Source of the DNA: Planctomycetales bacterium
Lineage (GTDB): Bacteria; Planctomycetota; Planctomycetia; Pirellulales; Thermoguttaceae
Direction of reading: 5' to 3'
Length of the DNA stretch: 7,957 nucleotides
NCBI GenBank assembly: GCA_007122045.1
Contig: SKJM01000045.1
Location: 1 to 7,957, forward strand
Shown here in pieces: positions 1 to 6,940 of this stretch (positions are counted from its first letter, which is position 1; each line of letters starts with the position of its first letter). The notes below the pieces were generated by a model that was given only the letters and a program-made list of their open reading frames with translations, was not told where the DNA came from and ran no database searches. The position numbers and the translations under genes are program-made.

Positions 1-7
1 ATCAGCA

Positions 8-340
8 ATGTCTATTGTGCTTACGGAAAAAGCCGCGGGCGAAGTGAAGCGACACATGGAGCAGCAAGACCTCGGGGACGAGGCGTTCTTGCGAATCAGT
101 GTGCCCGGCGGCGGCTGTTCCGGCCTCCAGTACAGCCTGAACTTCGAAAACGAGTACGATCCGAAGGTCGACGCCAAGTACGAGCAGCACGGCATTTCGG
201 TCGTTGCCAACAAGAAGATGGCATTACACCTCGACGGCACGACCATCGACTTCCAAGACGGCCCAATGGGCCGCGGTTTCGCCATCGATAATCCGAACGT
301 GCCGCGCACCGGCGGATGCCCCGGCTGCCGGGGGAGCTAG
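8..340 (+). CDS. HesB/IscA/ErpA-family A-type iron-sulfur cluster carrier
   Basis: This 110-residue protein belongs to the A-type carriers, small cytoplasmic proteins that receive Fe-S clusters from a scaffold and pass them to target enzymes. The sequence shows the family start (MSIVLTEKAA), the core motif GGGCSGLQY with Cys37, an IDF segment (residues 80-82), and a C-terminal pair Cys104 and Cys107. Length is normal for the family (about 105-120). In IscA and ErpA the C-terminal pair is Cys-Gly-Cys; here it is Cys-Pro-Gly-Cys, one residue wider, and the protein ends three residues later without the usual aromatic tail. This may be a lineage variant or a small local rearrangement. The ATG at 8 gives the expected family N-terminus, but only seven bases precede it, so ribosome site and promoter are out of view. 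I cannot tell IscA from ErpA or SufA, so no symbol is given. Confidence 0.93.
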   Translation: MSIVLTEKAAGEVKRHMEQQDLGDEAFLRISVPGGGCSGLQYSLNFENEYDPKVDAKYEQHGISVVANKKMALHLDGTTIDFQDGPMGRGFAIDNPNVPRTGGCPGCRGS

Positions 341-382
341 AACCGGCTGCCGGGACCGCACGCCGGCGCGGTCGGCGTGCGG
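319..382 (+). other. Run of three GC-rich hairpins at the Fe-S carrier 3' end
   Basis: Three stem-loops follow each other. CCCCGG-CTG-CCGGGG (319-333) lies in the last codons of the Fe-S carrier gene. CCGG-CTG-CCGG is at 343-353. A perfect 10-bp stem, CCGCACGCCG with CGGCGTGCGG (356-365 and 373-382) around a 7-base loop, fills the gap before the oxidoreductase gene. No T-run follows, so this is not a classical intrinsic terminator. It could weaken read-through, protect the upstream 3' end or mark a processing site. The stems are seen in the sequence; the role is inferred. Confidence 0.5.
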
Positions 383-414
383 CCCAGGCGCCGAGCGAGC
401 CCAAGAAGAAGAAA

Positions 415-1806
415 ATGCGTAACATGGATCGGCGAAGCTTTATGGCGGCAGGCTTGGGAGCCTCGCTGACCGCCGCAACAGCGGGCAATGCCGCGGCGAA
501 CGGCGAATCTGCTGACGAACCGCAAGACTCGCGGGGCGTCTGGAGAGAACCGGCGCGAGATATCCCCGTGGCCGGCGAGACCGATGTGGTCGTGTGTGGC
601 GGAGGACCGGCGGGCATGGCCGCGGCCATTTCGGCGGCCCGGGCGGGCGCGTCGGTGCGACTGATCGAGGCGAATGGCTGTCTGGGCGGGATTTGGACGG
701 CCGGGCTGGTGCCCTACATTATTCACGCCAAACGGGAGTCGTGCCTGATGGACGACATTTGGCGGAGAATGGCCGAACAGCACGATTCCCGCCTTCCCTT
801 CTTCAACCCCGAAGACGTGAAATTCGTCCTCGAGCAGATGTGCGAAGAGGCGGGCGTGTCGTTTCAATTGCACACCCGCCTGGCGGCTGCCGCCATGGAG
901 AACGGCCGGTTGCGTTATGCGGTCACCGAATCCAAATCGGGCCGGCAGGCTTGGGGAGGGAAGGTCTTCATCGATACGACGGGCGATGGCGATTTGGGCG
1001 CTTTGGCGGGAAACGGTTACGATTCCGCCCATGAAGGGACGGGCCTCTTTCAGCCTTCCAGCCTCAATTGCCTGGTTGCCGGCCTCGATTCCGCGGAAAT
1101 TGCGGACGTGGTCAATGATCGATGGGCGATGCGGAAGGAACTCGAGGGGGCCGGGGTGGCGCCGAGCTACGGCCTCTTGGGGGCCTCCTTGTTCTACGTT
1201 GGCGCAGGGCTGTACTTCCTGCAGGCCACGCATCAATATGGCTATCGCGTGTTCGACAATGCCAGGGAGCAGACCCGCGCCACGGTGAAGGGGCGCGCCG
1301 AGAATCATCGTATGGTTTGCGCGTTGCGCGGGCTGGGCGGCAAGTGGCGGAACATCGTCATGGTGGCCACGGCGGAGCAAATTGGCAACCGCGAGGGCCG
1401 GCGCCTTCACGGATTGGCCACGGTCACCAGGAATGACCTGATGAAAGGACGCAAACAGCCTGATCCAGCCGTATCGGGTGTGACGTATTTGATGAATGTC
1501 CACCCCGTCAAGCTGAAGGGCAATCCCGCGGAAATACGAAAAATGTTGGCCCCCGTGAAGCCCTACGATATTCCGTTCCGGGCTCTGGTGGCGAAGGACG
1601 TGGCAAGTTTGCTTATGGCGGGCCGGTGCATCAGCGGCGACTTCTTCGCCCATGGGAGTTACCGCGTGACGGGCTATGCCGTGCCGATGGGCGAAACGGC
1701 CGGGGTGGCCGCCGCGCTGGCGGCCCGGACGGGGCACGTGCCTCACGAATTGTCTTGGGAGACTATCAGCGACAGGCGGCGCGAGGTGCGCGAAGGACAC
1801 CCGTGA
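415..1806 (+). CDS. Tat-exported FAD-dependent oxidoreductase (FAD_oxidored-like)
   Basis: This 463-residue flavoprotein has an unknown substrate. The N-terminus is a twin-arginine signal: DRRSFM with Arg6-Arg7, then a weakly hydrophobic Ala/Gly stretch to about residue 28, so a folded FAD-loaded enzyme is probably exported. A Rossmann fold follows: DVVVCGGGPAG has the GxGxxG glycines at 62, 64 and 67, and Glu85 in RLIEA fits the ribose-binding acid. CLGGIW comes next. Near the C-terminus, GRCIS (403-407) and SYRVTG...GETAGVAAALAA form the second FAD-contacting region of the FAD_oxidored family (Pfam PF12831 type). ATG 415 follows the purine-rich AAGAAGAAG. ATG 424 (MDRRSF) is almost as good. 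The frame is open back to 316, but that start would overlap the Fe-S carrier gene and bury the Tat motif. The gap to the upstream gene is 74 bases. The reaction cannot be named from sequence. Confidence 0.9.
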   Translation: MRNMDRRSFMAAGLGASLTAATAGNAAANGESADEPQDSRGVWREPARDIPVAGETDVVVCGGGPAGMAAAISAARAGASVRLIEANGCLGGIWTAGLVPYIIHAKRESCLMDDIWRRMAEQHDSRLPFFNPEDVKFVLEQMCEEAGVSFQLHTRLAAAAMENGRLRYAVTESKSGRQAWGGKVFIDTTGDGDLGALAGNGYDSAHEGTGLFQPSSLNCLVAGLDSAEIADVVNDRWAMRKELEGAGVAPSYGLLGASLFYVGAGLYFLQATHQYGYRVFDNAREQTRATVKGRAENHRMVCALRGLGGKWRNIVMVATAEQIGNREGRRLHGLATVTRNDLMKGRKQPDPAVSGVTYLMNVHPVKLKGNPAEIRKMLAPVKPYDIPFRALVAKDVASLLMAGRCISGDFFAHGSYRVTGYAVPMGETAGVAAALAARTGHVPHELSWETISDRRREVREGHP

Positions 1807-1965
1807 TCACGGAGTTACCGGCGGACCGGCAGTGTGGCGCAAACCGGCGAAAGGGCTGGTGTGGCCGCCGCCATGGCGGCGGCGAAGAACGTGCCGCCCA
1901 TCGACTTGGACGCCGAACAGGCGGTTGCCCGCCTTTGGCAAATTCGGGCTCAGACTCCGGCCTGA
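1807..1965 (+). pseudogene. C-terminal remnant of a second FAD oxidoreductase paralogue
   Basis: Directly after the TGA at 1804-1806, the same frame stays open for 52 codons to a TGA at 1963-1965. The peptide contains SYRRTG, then GERAGVAAAMAAAKNVPP, then DLDAEQAVARLWQIR. It lines up without gaps with the C-terminus of the intact neighbour (SYRVTG, then GETAGVAAALAA): by eye, 15 of 23 residues are identical over the SYR-to-LAA stretch. Its ending (VPPIDLD, then AVARLWQIR) also fits tails of this family. There is no start codon with a plausible ribosome site and no FAD-binding N-terminal domain, so it cannot be a working gene alone. The likely origin is a tandem paralogue whose body was deleted. 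Alternatives are an old 156-base duplication of the neighbour's 3' end, or rare stop read-through extending the enzyme. Confidence 0.7.
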
Positions 1966-2244
1966 CCACGGCTCCGGCGAGGCAAGCGCGCAGTGGGCCC
2001 TTTGTGCAACGCCCATCGCGAACTGCCCCCCCTATCCAATGGCTGTTGTGTAGCCGATGGGGCTGCATCGCAACGCCACGGTTGGATGTTCGCCGTGTCA
2101 GGACATCCGCGGCTGGAAGGTTCGGGCATGCCGCAAAAATGGAACAGCCCGCGCAAACGCTGCAAAACCATCGCAGGAAACCGGGCAAACTGGGCAGCGC
2201 GCGCCCGATGTGGGGGTTTCCGTGCTGGCCGATCGGCGCGGCGG
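1966..2244. other. Non-coding gap between oxidoreductase remnant and TPR promoter
   Basis: I see no supportable gene here. Short open frames exist on both strands, but they lack ribosome sites and have Arg/Ala/Pro-rich compositions typical of GC-rich out-of-frame translation. Two weak inverted repeats occur: CGATG with CATCG (2055-2059 and 2066-2070), and GGATGT with ACATCC (2084-2089 and 2103-2108). Neither is followed by a T-run, so no terminator is called. GCAAA recurs at 2133, 2153, 2162 and 2185 without regular spacing. Confidence 0.5.
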
Positions 2245-2253
2245 TGATATAAT
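2245..2253 (+). promoter_or_regulatory. Extended -10 promoter of the TPR gene
   Basis: TGATATAAT holds a perfect -10 hexamer TATAAT (2248-2253) with the upstream TG of an extended -10 element. The -35 region about 17 bases upstream (around 2225-2230, CTGGCC) is poor, which fits extended -10 promoters. Transcription would start near 2260, giving a leader of about 30 bases. A 10-bp perfect palindrome GCCGATCGGC (2228-2237) lies between the -35 and -10 positions and could be an operator, but it is short enough to occur by chance. Confidence 0.65.
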
Positions 2254-2277
2254 GGAATTTCAGCGCAACCTTACGTC

Positions 2278-2282
2278 AAAGG
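2278..2282 (+). promoter_or_regulatory. Ribosome binding site of the TPR gene
   Basis: AAAGG ends seven bases before ATG 2290. It is a modest Shine-Dalgarno match at good spacing and supports this start over any later ATG. Confidence 0.5.
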
Positions 2283-2289
2283 TAACCTC

Positions 2290-5200
2290 ATGAAGACGCT
2301 CAACATTCGGCTCTTGGTCATCCTGCTCGTCTCGCTCATCGTTTCCGGGGGGGCTGTGTACGCCCTGCACCGTTACCAGGTCGGGCGCAACGCCGACGTG
2401 TTCCTCCACCTGGCCCGACGAGCACTCCAGGAAGCCGAGGCTATCGACGACACCACCGAAAACGAGAACGAGGCCAACCGCCGCCGGGAACTGATCCAGA
2501 GGGCGGAACGCAACTACCGCCTGTTCGTGCAGTTGCGGCCCGAGGACATCGAGGTGCTGGAGGAACTTGGCGAGCTGCAAATGGACCTGCTCCAGTACCC
2601 GCAAGCCCTGCACACGCTGGAAAGTGTGGTCCGGTTGGACCCGGACCACGCCGCCGCCCGGCGGAATCTGGTCGAAATCACCATGGCGTTCGGCCGGTTT
2701 TCAGACGCCAAGTCGCACTTGGAGCTACTGCTCAGAGACGCCCCCCACGAGGCCGAGTTGCTGGAACTGCTGGGCATTTGCCAGTTGATGTCGGGTGACA
2801 ACCGAGAGGCCGTCAAGACGCTGGAGTCGGCCATCCGGAGCAATCCGGCGCAGGTGCAGGCGTACCGTTACCTGGCCGTCGCGCTGCGCTTCCGGCTGAA
2901 CGAGGAAAGCCGGGCCGACGAGTGGATTCGCAGCATGATCGAAGCCAACCCCGAGTCGCTGGAAGCCCGGCTGCTGGCCGGGCACTATTTTCAGACGACC
3001 GAAGCGTTCGACGAAGCCGTGATCCACGCGGCCAAGGCCCTGGAATTGGAGCCCGACAACCGCGACGGCCTGTGGCTGAGGGCCCAGTGCGAATTGGCGC
3101 GGGAGAACCGGGCGGCGGCGCGCCGGTATGCCGAGGCCGGCATTGCGAAGCACCCCGAGCACGTGCCCATGTACGTCATCGCGGCCGACGTCGCGCTGCG
3201 CGAGGGGAGCCGGGGCGAGGCCATCCGGCGAATCCAGCAGGGGATCCGCGCCACCCGCCGCGATCCGCAGTTGCTGTGGTACCTGGGCAATCTGCAGGCC
3301 GACGCCGGGCAGTGGGACCGCGCGGCGGCGCTGGTGACCGAGCTTCAGGAGACCGACTTCTCCCCCGCGCGCGTCACGTACCTGGAAGCCCGCCTCGACT
3401 TTCACGGCCGGCGCTGGCAGGACGCCGCCCGCAAGTTCGCAGGAATCCGCAACGAACTGGCGCCGTGGCCGAACCTCGTCAAGCAGGCCGATTATTGGCG
3501 CGGCCGGAGCTACCAGCAGTTGGGCAACCGGACGCGGGCCGAGGCCGCCTTTCGCGTTGCGCTGAACCTCGATCCGGCGTTCGCGCCGGCGCGGGCCGCC
3601 TTGGTCGACCTGATGGCCGCCGACGACCAATGGGACGACGCCTTCGGCGAATTCCGCCGGATCCTCGGCGCCGGCGACGCCGCCGGGAGCGGCCCCGCCC
3701 AGGTCGTCCGCCAGGCGCTCGTGCGGGCTTTGCAGGCCCCTCCCGAAGCACGCGACTGGACGCGCGTCGAACGACTCCTCAATGAAATGGAGCGGGCCGA
3801 CCCACAGTCGCTCGACGCCGTGCGCCTCCGCGCGGAAATGCTCCTGGCGCAGGATCGGGCAGCCGACGCCGAGAAGCTGCTACGCGATGCGACGAAGGAG
3901 CGCCCCGATGAAATCGGGCTGTGGCTCGCCCGTACCGCGGTGGCCATGCGCCAGGAGGAGTGGGAGGAGGCCGAAGACGTGCTCAACGAAGCGGAGGCGG
4001 TGCTCGACGACACGGTGCCGTTGCGGTTGGCCCGCGCGCGCCAACTCATCGGACGGTATGGACGGCAGGCCGCCGGCCGGTTGCGATCGTTGGCCGAAAA
4101 CACCGGCCACTACGACGACGCCGAGCACGCGCAGCTCCTGCTCGGACTGACCGGCGCCGCACAGCAGATCGGCCAGTGGGACCTGGTCAAGCAGTGGGCC
4201 CGGGAACTGGCGGAAAGACAGCCCGACAACCTCGCCGTCCGCGTAGCCCTGTTCGAGCAGGCGATGCGCGACCACGACCGGGAGGAAATGCAGGCGCAGT
4301 TGGCCGCCATCCGCGAGATCGACGGGGAAGGGGCGCAGTGGCTGTACGGCCGGGCCGTACTCCTGAGCCTCGGGGCGGAAGACGGAAGCGCCCCCCAGCT
4401 CGACCAAGCGCTGAAACTGCTCGAGCGGGCCGGGGAGGAACGGCCCCGGTGGCCGCGCGTGCCCCTGCTGGCCGCCGGAATTTACGAGCGCCAAGGCCGC
4501 CAGGAAGAGGCCCTGGACCGCTACCGTACCGCGATCGACATGGGCGAGGCGAACCCCAACGCCTACCGCCGCCTCATCCAGCTTCTTGTCGAGCGCGGCC
4601 TGGTCGACGAAGCGCAGCAACGCATCGAGCAGTTGGACCTGCGGGGCGTTCGTGGCTCCGCCGCGTTGGAACGGCTGCGCGGGGGGCTGCTGGTGAACCT
4701 CGGCCAGTTGGACCAAGCGCTCGAGCACGCCCGGCAGGCCGCCGCCGATTCCGACGATTACGCCGACCACCTCTGGCTCGGCCGCCTGGCGGCCGGTAAG
4801 GGCCAGCGCGAAATGGGGGAGGGGAACGAGGTCGCCGCCCAGCGGCTATTGCAGGAGGCGGAAGAAGCGTTCCTCCGGGCGGTCGGCCTGGCCTGGGATG
4901 CCCCGGACGCCCACCTGTCGCTCATCCAATTGTATGCGGCCACCGATCGCCGCGATCTGGCCCTGTCCCAAATCGCCCAGGTCGAACAGCACGTGGCCGC
5001 CGAGAATCGGCCGGGGGTGCTGGCCGCGGCCTACGACCTGCTCGGAGAACCCGCCAAGGCGGAACCACACTACGTGGCGGCCTTCGAGGCGCAGCCGACC
5101 GACGCGACCCGCGCCCGCGGCCTGGCTGAGTTCTACTGGCGCACCAATCGGCCCGCGCAGGCCGAAGACCTGGCCCGGCGGATCCTCGACGGCGACCCGA

Positions 5201-6582
5201 TCGAGGCCGGCGAGGCCGAGCGCCGCTGGGCCCGCCGTCTGCTGGCGCAAATCCTCACCACCCGCGGCGGCTACCAGAACCTCGTTGCCGCCCGGGCGCT
5301 GATCGACGAGAACCTGAAACTGGGCGACAACGAGGCCGATCGGCGCGTGATCGTGGCCCTCGACCAGGCCCATCCGAGCCGCCGGCAGCGCGAACGGGCC
5401 ATCGAATCGCTGGAGCAATTGGTGGCCGAGCAGGGCGAGAAGGCGCCGGGCGATATGCTTGGGCTCGCGCAACTGTACCTGGCGGCCGACAACTGGGCCA
5501 AGGCCCGGCCCCTGCTGCGCGAACTGGTGGCGGCACATCCTGACGAACCGCGCTACCTGGCCATCCTGACCGAGGCGATGCTCAGCCGGGGGGAAACGGC
5601 CGAAGCTGAACCCTATCTCGACCGATTGATCGCCGCGGCCCCGAATAACTTCGGCACCGTCAGCCTGCAAGCCGAGTCGCTCTTTCGCCAGAACCAATAC
5701 GAGGAAGCGGTCGACTTGCTCGAGGAGTTCGTCGATCGGCCCGGCGCCGAGCCGGCCGATGCGCCCGCGCGCCTGCGGATGGTGGCGGGCGTTCTGGAGC
5801 AGTTCACCGGCCGGCTTCGCGAGGCGGAGCGGGACGAGTGGGCACGCCGGTTCGCCGATGCCGCCGAGACGCTCTACCGGCGATACCTGCAACTCCACCC
5901 CGAGCATGAACTCGTGCTGGCGGCCTTCCTCGCACGCCAAGGCCGAACCGTCGAAGCCATCGGCATGTTCGAGCGGCGGTGGCCCACGCTCAATACCGCC
6001 AATCTCGCCCAAATGGCCACCCTGCTGCTCAAAAGCGACGCCGCCACCGATGGTCATGTCTTGCGAACCGAACGCATTGTGGAGCGGGCGCTGCAAGAGA
6101 ACCCCGGGGCGGTCCCCCTCCATCTGGTTATGGCAGAACTTCGCACCGAGCAACAGCGCTACGCCGAGGCCGAGCAACACTACCGCGACGTGCTGAGGCA
6201 CCAGCCGGACCATGCCATCGCGATGAACAACCTCGCCGTCCTGCTCGGCCTGCAGGGCATCGAACTCGACGAGGCCGAGCAGTTCGTCGGGCGAGCCATT
6301 GAGCTTGCCGGACCGGTTGCCCCGATGCTCGACACCCGAGCCACCGTGTACCGCGCCCGAGGCGAGTACGACAGGGCGCTTTCGGACATCGAGCGGGCAA
6401 TTGCCGAGGACCCCTCACCGGTGTGGATTTTCCACCGGGCGCTGATCCATTATCAGGCAGGTCGGCAAAAGGCGGCGGCCCAATCGCTGGCCGAGGCCCA
6501 CCGGAGGGGTCTTACCAGCGCAATGCTCCAGCCGCTGGAGCGTCCCGATTACCAGAAGATGCGGCAGGAGTTGAAGCCCTAA
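2290..6582 (+). CDS. Giant membrane-anchored tetratricopeptide-repeat protein
   Basis: This is a 1430-residue protein with one hydrophobic segment at residues 7-26 (RLLVILLVSLIVSGG then AVYAL) behind Lys2 and Arg7, acting as a signal anchor or uncleaved signal. No lipobox cysteine is present. The rest is almost all helical repeats. Many match the TPR pattern, for example LEELGELQMDLLQYPQALHTLESVVRLDP split near residues 94-120, and a clear C-terminal group around 1275-1400 (YAEAEQHYRDVLRHQPDH; YDRALSDIERAIAEDP). Many central repeats are degenerate. No catalytic domain is visible. TPR solenoids bind peptides and other proteins, so a scaffold role at the membrane is likely, with the solenoid probably outside the cytoplasm; basic residues flank both ends of the anchor, so topology is not certain. 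It has its own promoter, 324 bases after the remnant, and appears to be a single-gene unit. Its partner and process are unknown. Long antisense frames inside it are shadows. Confidence 0.92.
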   Translation: MKTLNIRLLVILLVSLIVSGGAVYALHRYQVGRNADVFLHLARRALQEAEAIDDTTENENEANRRRELIQRAERNYRLFVQLRPEDIEVLEELGELQMDLLQYPQALHTLESVVRLDPDHAAARRNLVEITMAFGRFSDAKSHLELLLRDAPHEAELLELLGICQLMSGDNREAVKTLESAIRSNPAQVQAYRYLAVALRFRLNEESRADEWIRSMIEANPESLEARLLAGHYFQTTEAFDEAVIHAAKALELEPDNRDGLWLRAQCELARENRAAARRYAEAGIAKHPEHVPMYVIAADVALREGSRGEAIRRIQQGIRATRRDPQLLWYLGNLQADAGQWDRAAALVTELQETDFSPARVTYLEARLDFHGRRWQDAARKFAGIRNELAPWPNLVKQADYWRGRSYQQLGNRTRAEAAFRVALNLDPAFAPARAALVDLMAADDQWDDAFGEFRRILGAGDAAGSGPAQVVRQALVRALQAPPEARDWTRVERLLNEMERADPQSLDAVRLRAEMLLAQDRAADAEKLLRDATKERPDEIGLWLARTAVAMRQEEWEEAEDVLNEAEAVLDDTVPLRLARARQLIGRYGRQAAGRLRSLAENTGHYDDAEHAQLLLGLTGAAQQIGQWDLVKQWARELAERQPDNLAVRVALFEQAMRDHDREEMQAQLAAIREIDGEGAQWLYGRAVLLSLGAEDGSAPQLDQALKLLERAGEERPRWPRVPLLAAGIYERQGRQEEALDRYRTAIDMGEANPNAYRRLIQLLVERGLVDEAQQRIEQLDLRGVRGSAALERLRGGLLVNLGQLDQALEHARQAAADSDDYADHLWLGRLAAGKGQREMGEGNEVAAQRLLQEAEEAFLRAVGLAWDAPDAHLSLIQLYAATDRRDLALSQIAQVEQHVAAENRPGVLAAAYDLLGEPAKAEPHYVAAFEAQPTDATRARGLAEFYWRTNRPAQAEDLARRILDGDPIEAGEAERRWARRLLAQILTTRGGYQNLVAARALIDENLKLGDNEADRRVIVALDQAHPSRRQRERAIESLEQLVAEQGEKAPGDMLGLAQLYLAADNWAKARPLLRELVAAHPDEPRYLAILTEAMLSRGETAEAEPYLDRLIAAAPNNFGTVSLQAESLFRQNQYEEAVDLLEEFVDRPGAEPADAPARLRMVAGVLEQFTGRLREAERDEWARRFADAAETLYRRYLQLHPEHELVLAAFLARQGRTVEAIGMFERRWPTLNTANLAQMATLLLKSDAATDGHVLRTERIVERALQENPGAVPLHLVMAELRTEQQRYAEAEQHYRDVLRHQPDHAIAMNNLAVLLGLQGIELDEAEQFVGRAIELAGPVAPMLDTRATVYRARGEYDRALSDIERAIAEDPSPVWIFHRALIHYQAGRQKAAAQSLAEAHRRGLTSAMLQPLERPDYQKMRQELKP

Positions 6583-6642
6583 GTTTGGACCCCCCGTCGG
6601 AAGTACGAAACGGACTTTCGTTGGATGCAGCCGACTCACCCT

Positions 6643-6697
6643 GTTGGAGTGCCGGCTTCAGCCGGTGGAAAAATCCGCCTAAAGGCGGCACTCCAAC
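6643..6697. repeat. Nested palindrome, REP-like dispersed repeat candidate
   Basis: Outer arms GTTGGAGTGCCG (6643-6654) and CGGCACTCCAAC (6686-6697) are a perfect 12-bp inverted repeat. Inside are two more hairpins, CCGGC-TTCA-GCCGG (6652-6665) and CCGCC-TAAA-GGCGG (6675-6688), which overlap and compete with the arms. As RNA or single-stranded DNA it could switch between one long stem and two short ones. The layout resembles REP-type elements moved by Y1 transposases, and from memory similar GGAGTGCCGG...CCGCC units recur in planctomycete genomes; only one copy is in this window. It may also act as a bidirectional terminator for the TPR gene. Confidence 0.6.
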
Positions 6698-6738
6698 TCG
6701 CTGCAAGGCCGTTCTCGCCCTCCCCTGGCGGCGAGGCG

Positions 6739-6767
6739 TTGCCAAGAGCGCCGTAACGTAGGATAAT
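6739..6767 (+). promoter_or_regulatory. Sigma70-type promoter of the J-like/WD40 gene
   Basis: TTGCCA (6739-6744) and GATAAT (6762-6767) are separated by exactly 17 bases and match the consensus at 10 of 12 positions. Transcription would begin near 6774, leaving a leader of about 180 bases before ATG 6955. The position is seen directly; its use is inferred. Confidence 0.6.
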
Positions 6768-6834
6768 GCAATAGAGCGTGGCTGTTTGCCCGAAAAACAA
6801 CGCGCCCCGACGTTTTGCGCGGCGCTGGGCTCCG

Positions 6835-6856
6835 ATCTACGGTCGGTTCCGTAGAT
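6835..6856 (+). other. Leader hairpin 1 upstream of the WD40 gene
   Basis: ATCTACGG (6835-6842) and CCGTAGAT (6849-6856) form a perfect 8-bp stem around the loop TCGGTT. It lies in the predicted leader about 100 bases before the start codon. No T-run follows, so it is not a plain terminator. It could be an operator-like palindrome or part of a folded leader. Confidence 0.5.
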
Positions 6857-6890
6857 GATGCTCCCCCTTGCGCCCCACTCGTTCCCCTCC

Positions 6891-6940
6891 AGGGAATGGT
6901 TTCTGGATACCAGGGCGTTCCACGGTTGCGGCCATTCCCT
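6891..6940 (+). other. Leader hairpin 2 just before the WD40 start codon
   Basis: AGGGAATGG (6891-6899) and CCATTCCCT (6932-6940) form a perfect 9-bp stem. The 32-base loop holds a small hairpin CTGG-ATA-CCAG (6903-6913). The stem ends 14 bases before ATG 6955, where a ribosome site would be, and an upstream TTCCC (6882-6886) can pair with GGGAA instead. The GTTCCC...GGGAATG core resembles another dispersed bacterial palindrome family, so this may be a decayed repeat instead of a regulator. Confidence 0.45.

Noticed and set aside
316..414. N-terminal extension of the oxidoreductase from ATG 316
   Set aside because: It would overlap the Fe-S carrier gene, crosses strong hairpins, is Arg/Ala/Pro/Lys-rich, and would place the Tat motif about 40 residues into the protein.
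337..1800. 487-codon open frame on the minus strand
   Set aside because: It is antisense to the oxidoreductase. The + strand gene has clear family motifs; the antisense product is rich in Arg, His, Pro and Gly and has no recognisable domain.
1804..1806. TGA read as recoded (selenocysteine or programmed read-through)
   Set aside because: The base after TGA is T, no suitable stem follows closely, and the downstream peptide duplicates a motif already present, which fits a paralogue remnant better.
1993..2247. 84-codon frame in line with the remnant
   Set aside because: It needs a GTG start without a ribosome site, runs into the TPR promoter and resembles nothing I recognise.
1626..2252. 208-codon + strand frame bridging the end of the oxidoreductase and the gap
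   Set aside because: It is out of frame with both the oxidoreductase and the remnant, lacks a ribosome site, and has the Arg/Gly-rich composition of a shadow.
4846..6213. 455-codon minus strand frame inside the TPR gene, plus similar long frames
   Set aside because: Such antisense frames are expected opposite a long GC-rich gene. The TPR reading frame is continuous and has repeat structure and a ribosome site.
6605..6621. Intrinsic terminator after the TPR gene (ACGAAA with TTTCGT)
   Set aside because: The stem is only 6 bp, AT-rich, and has no real T-run after it.
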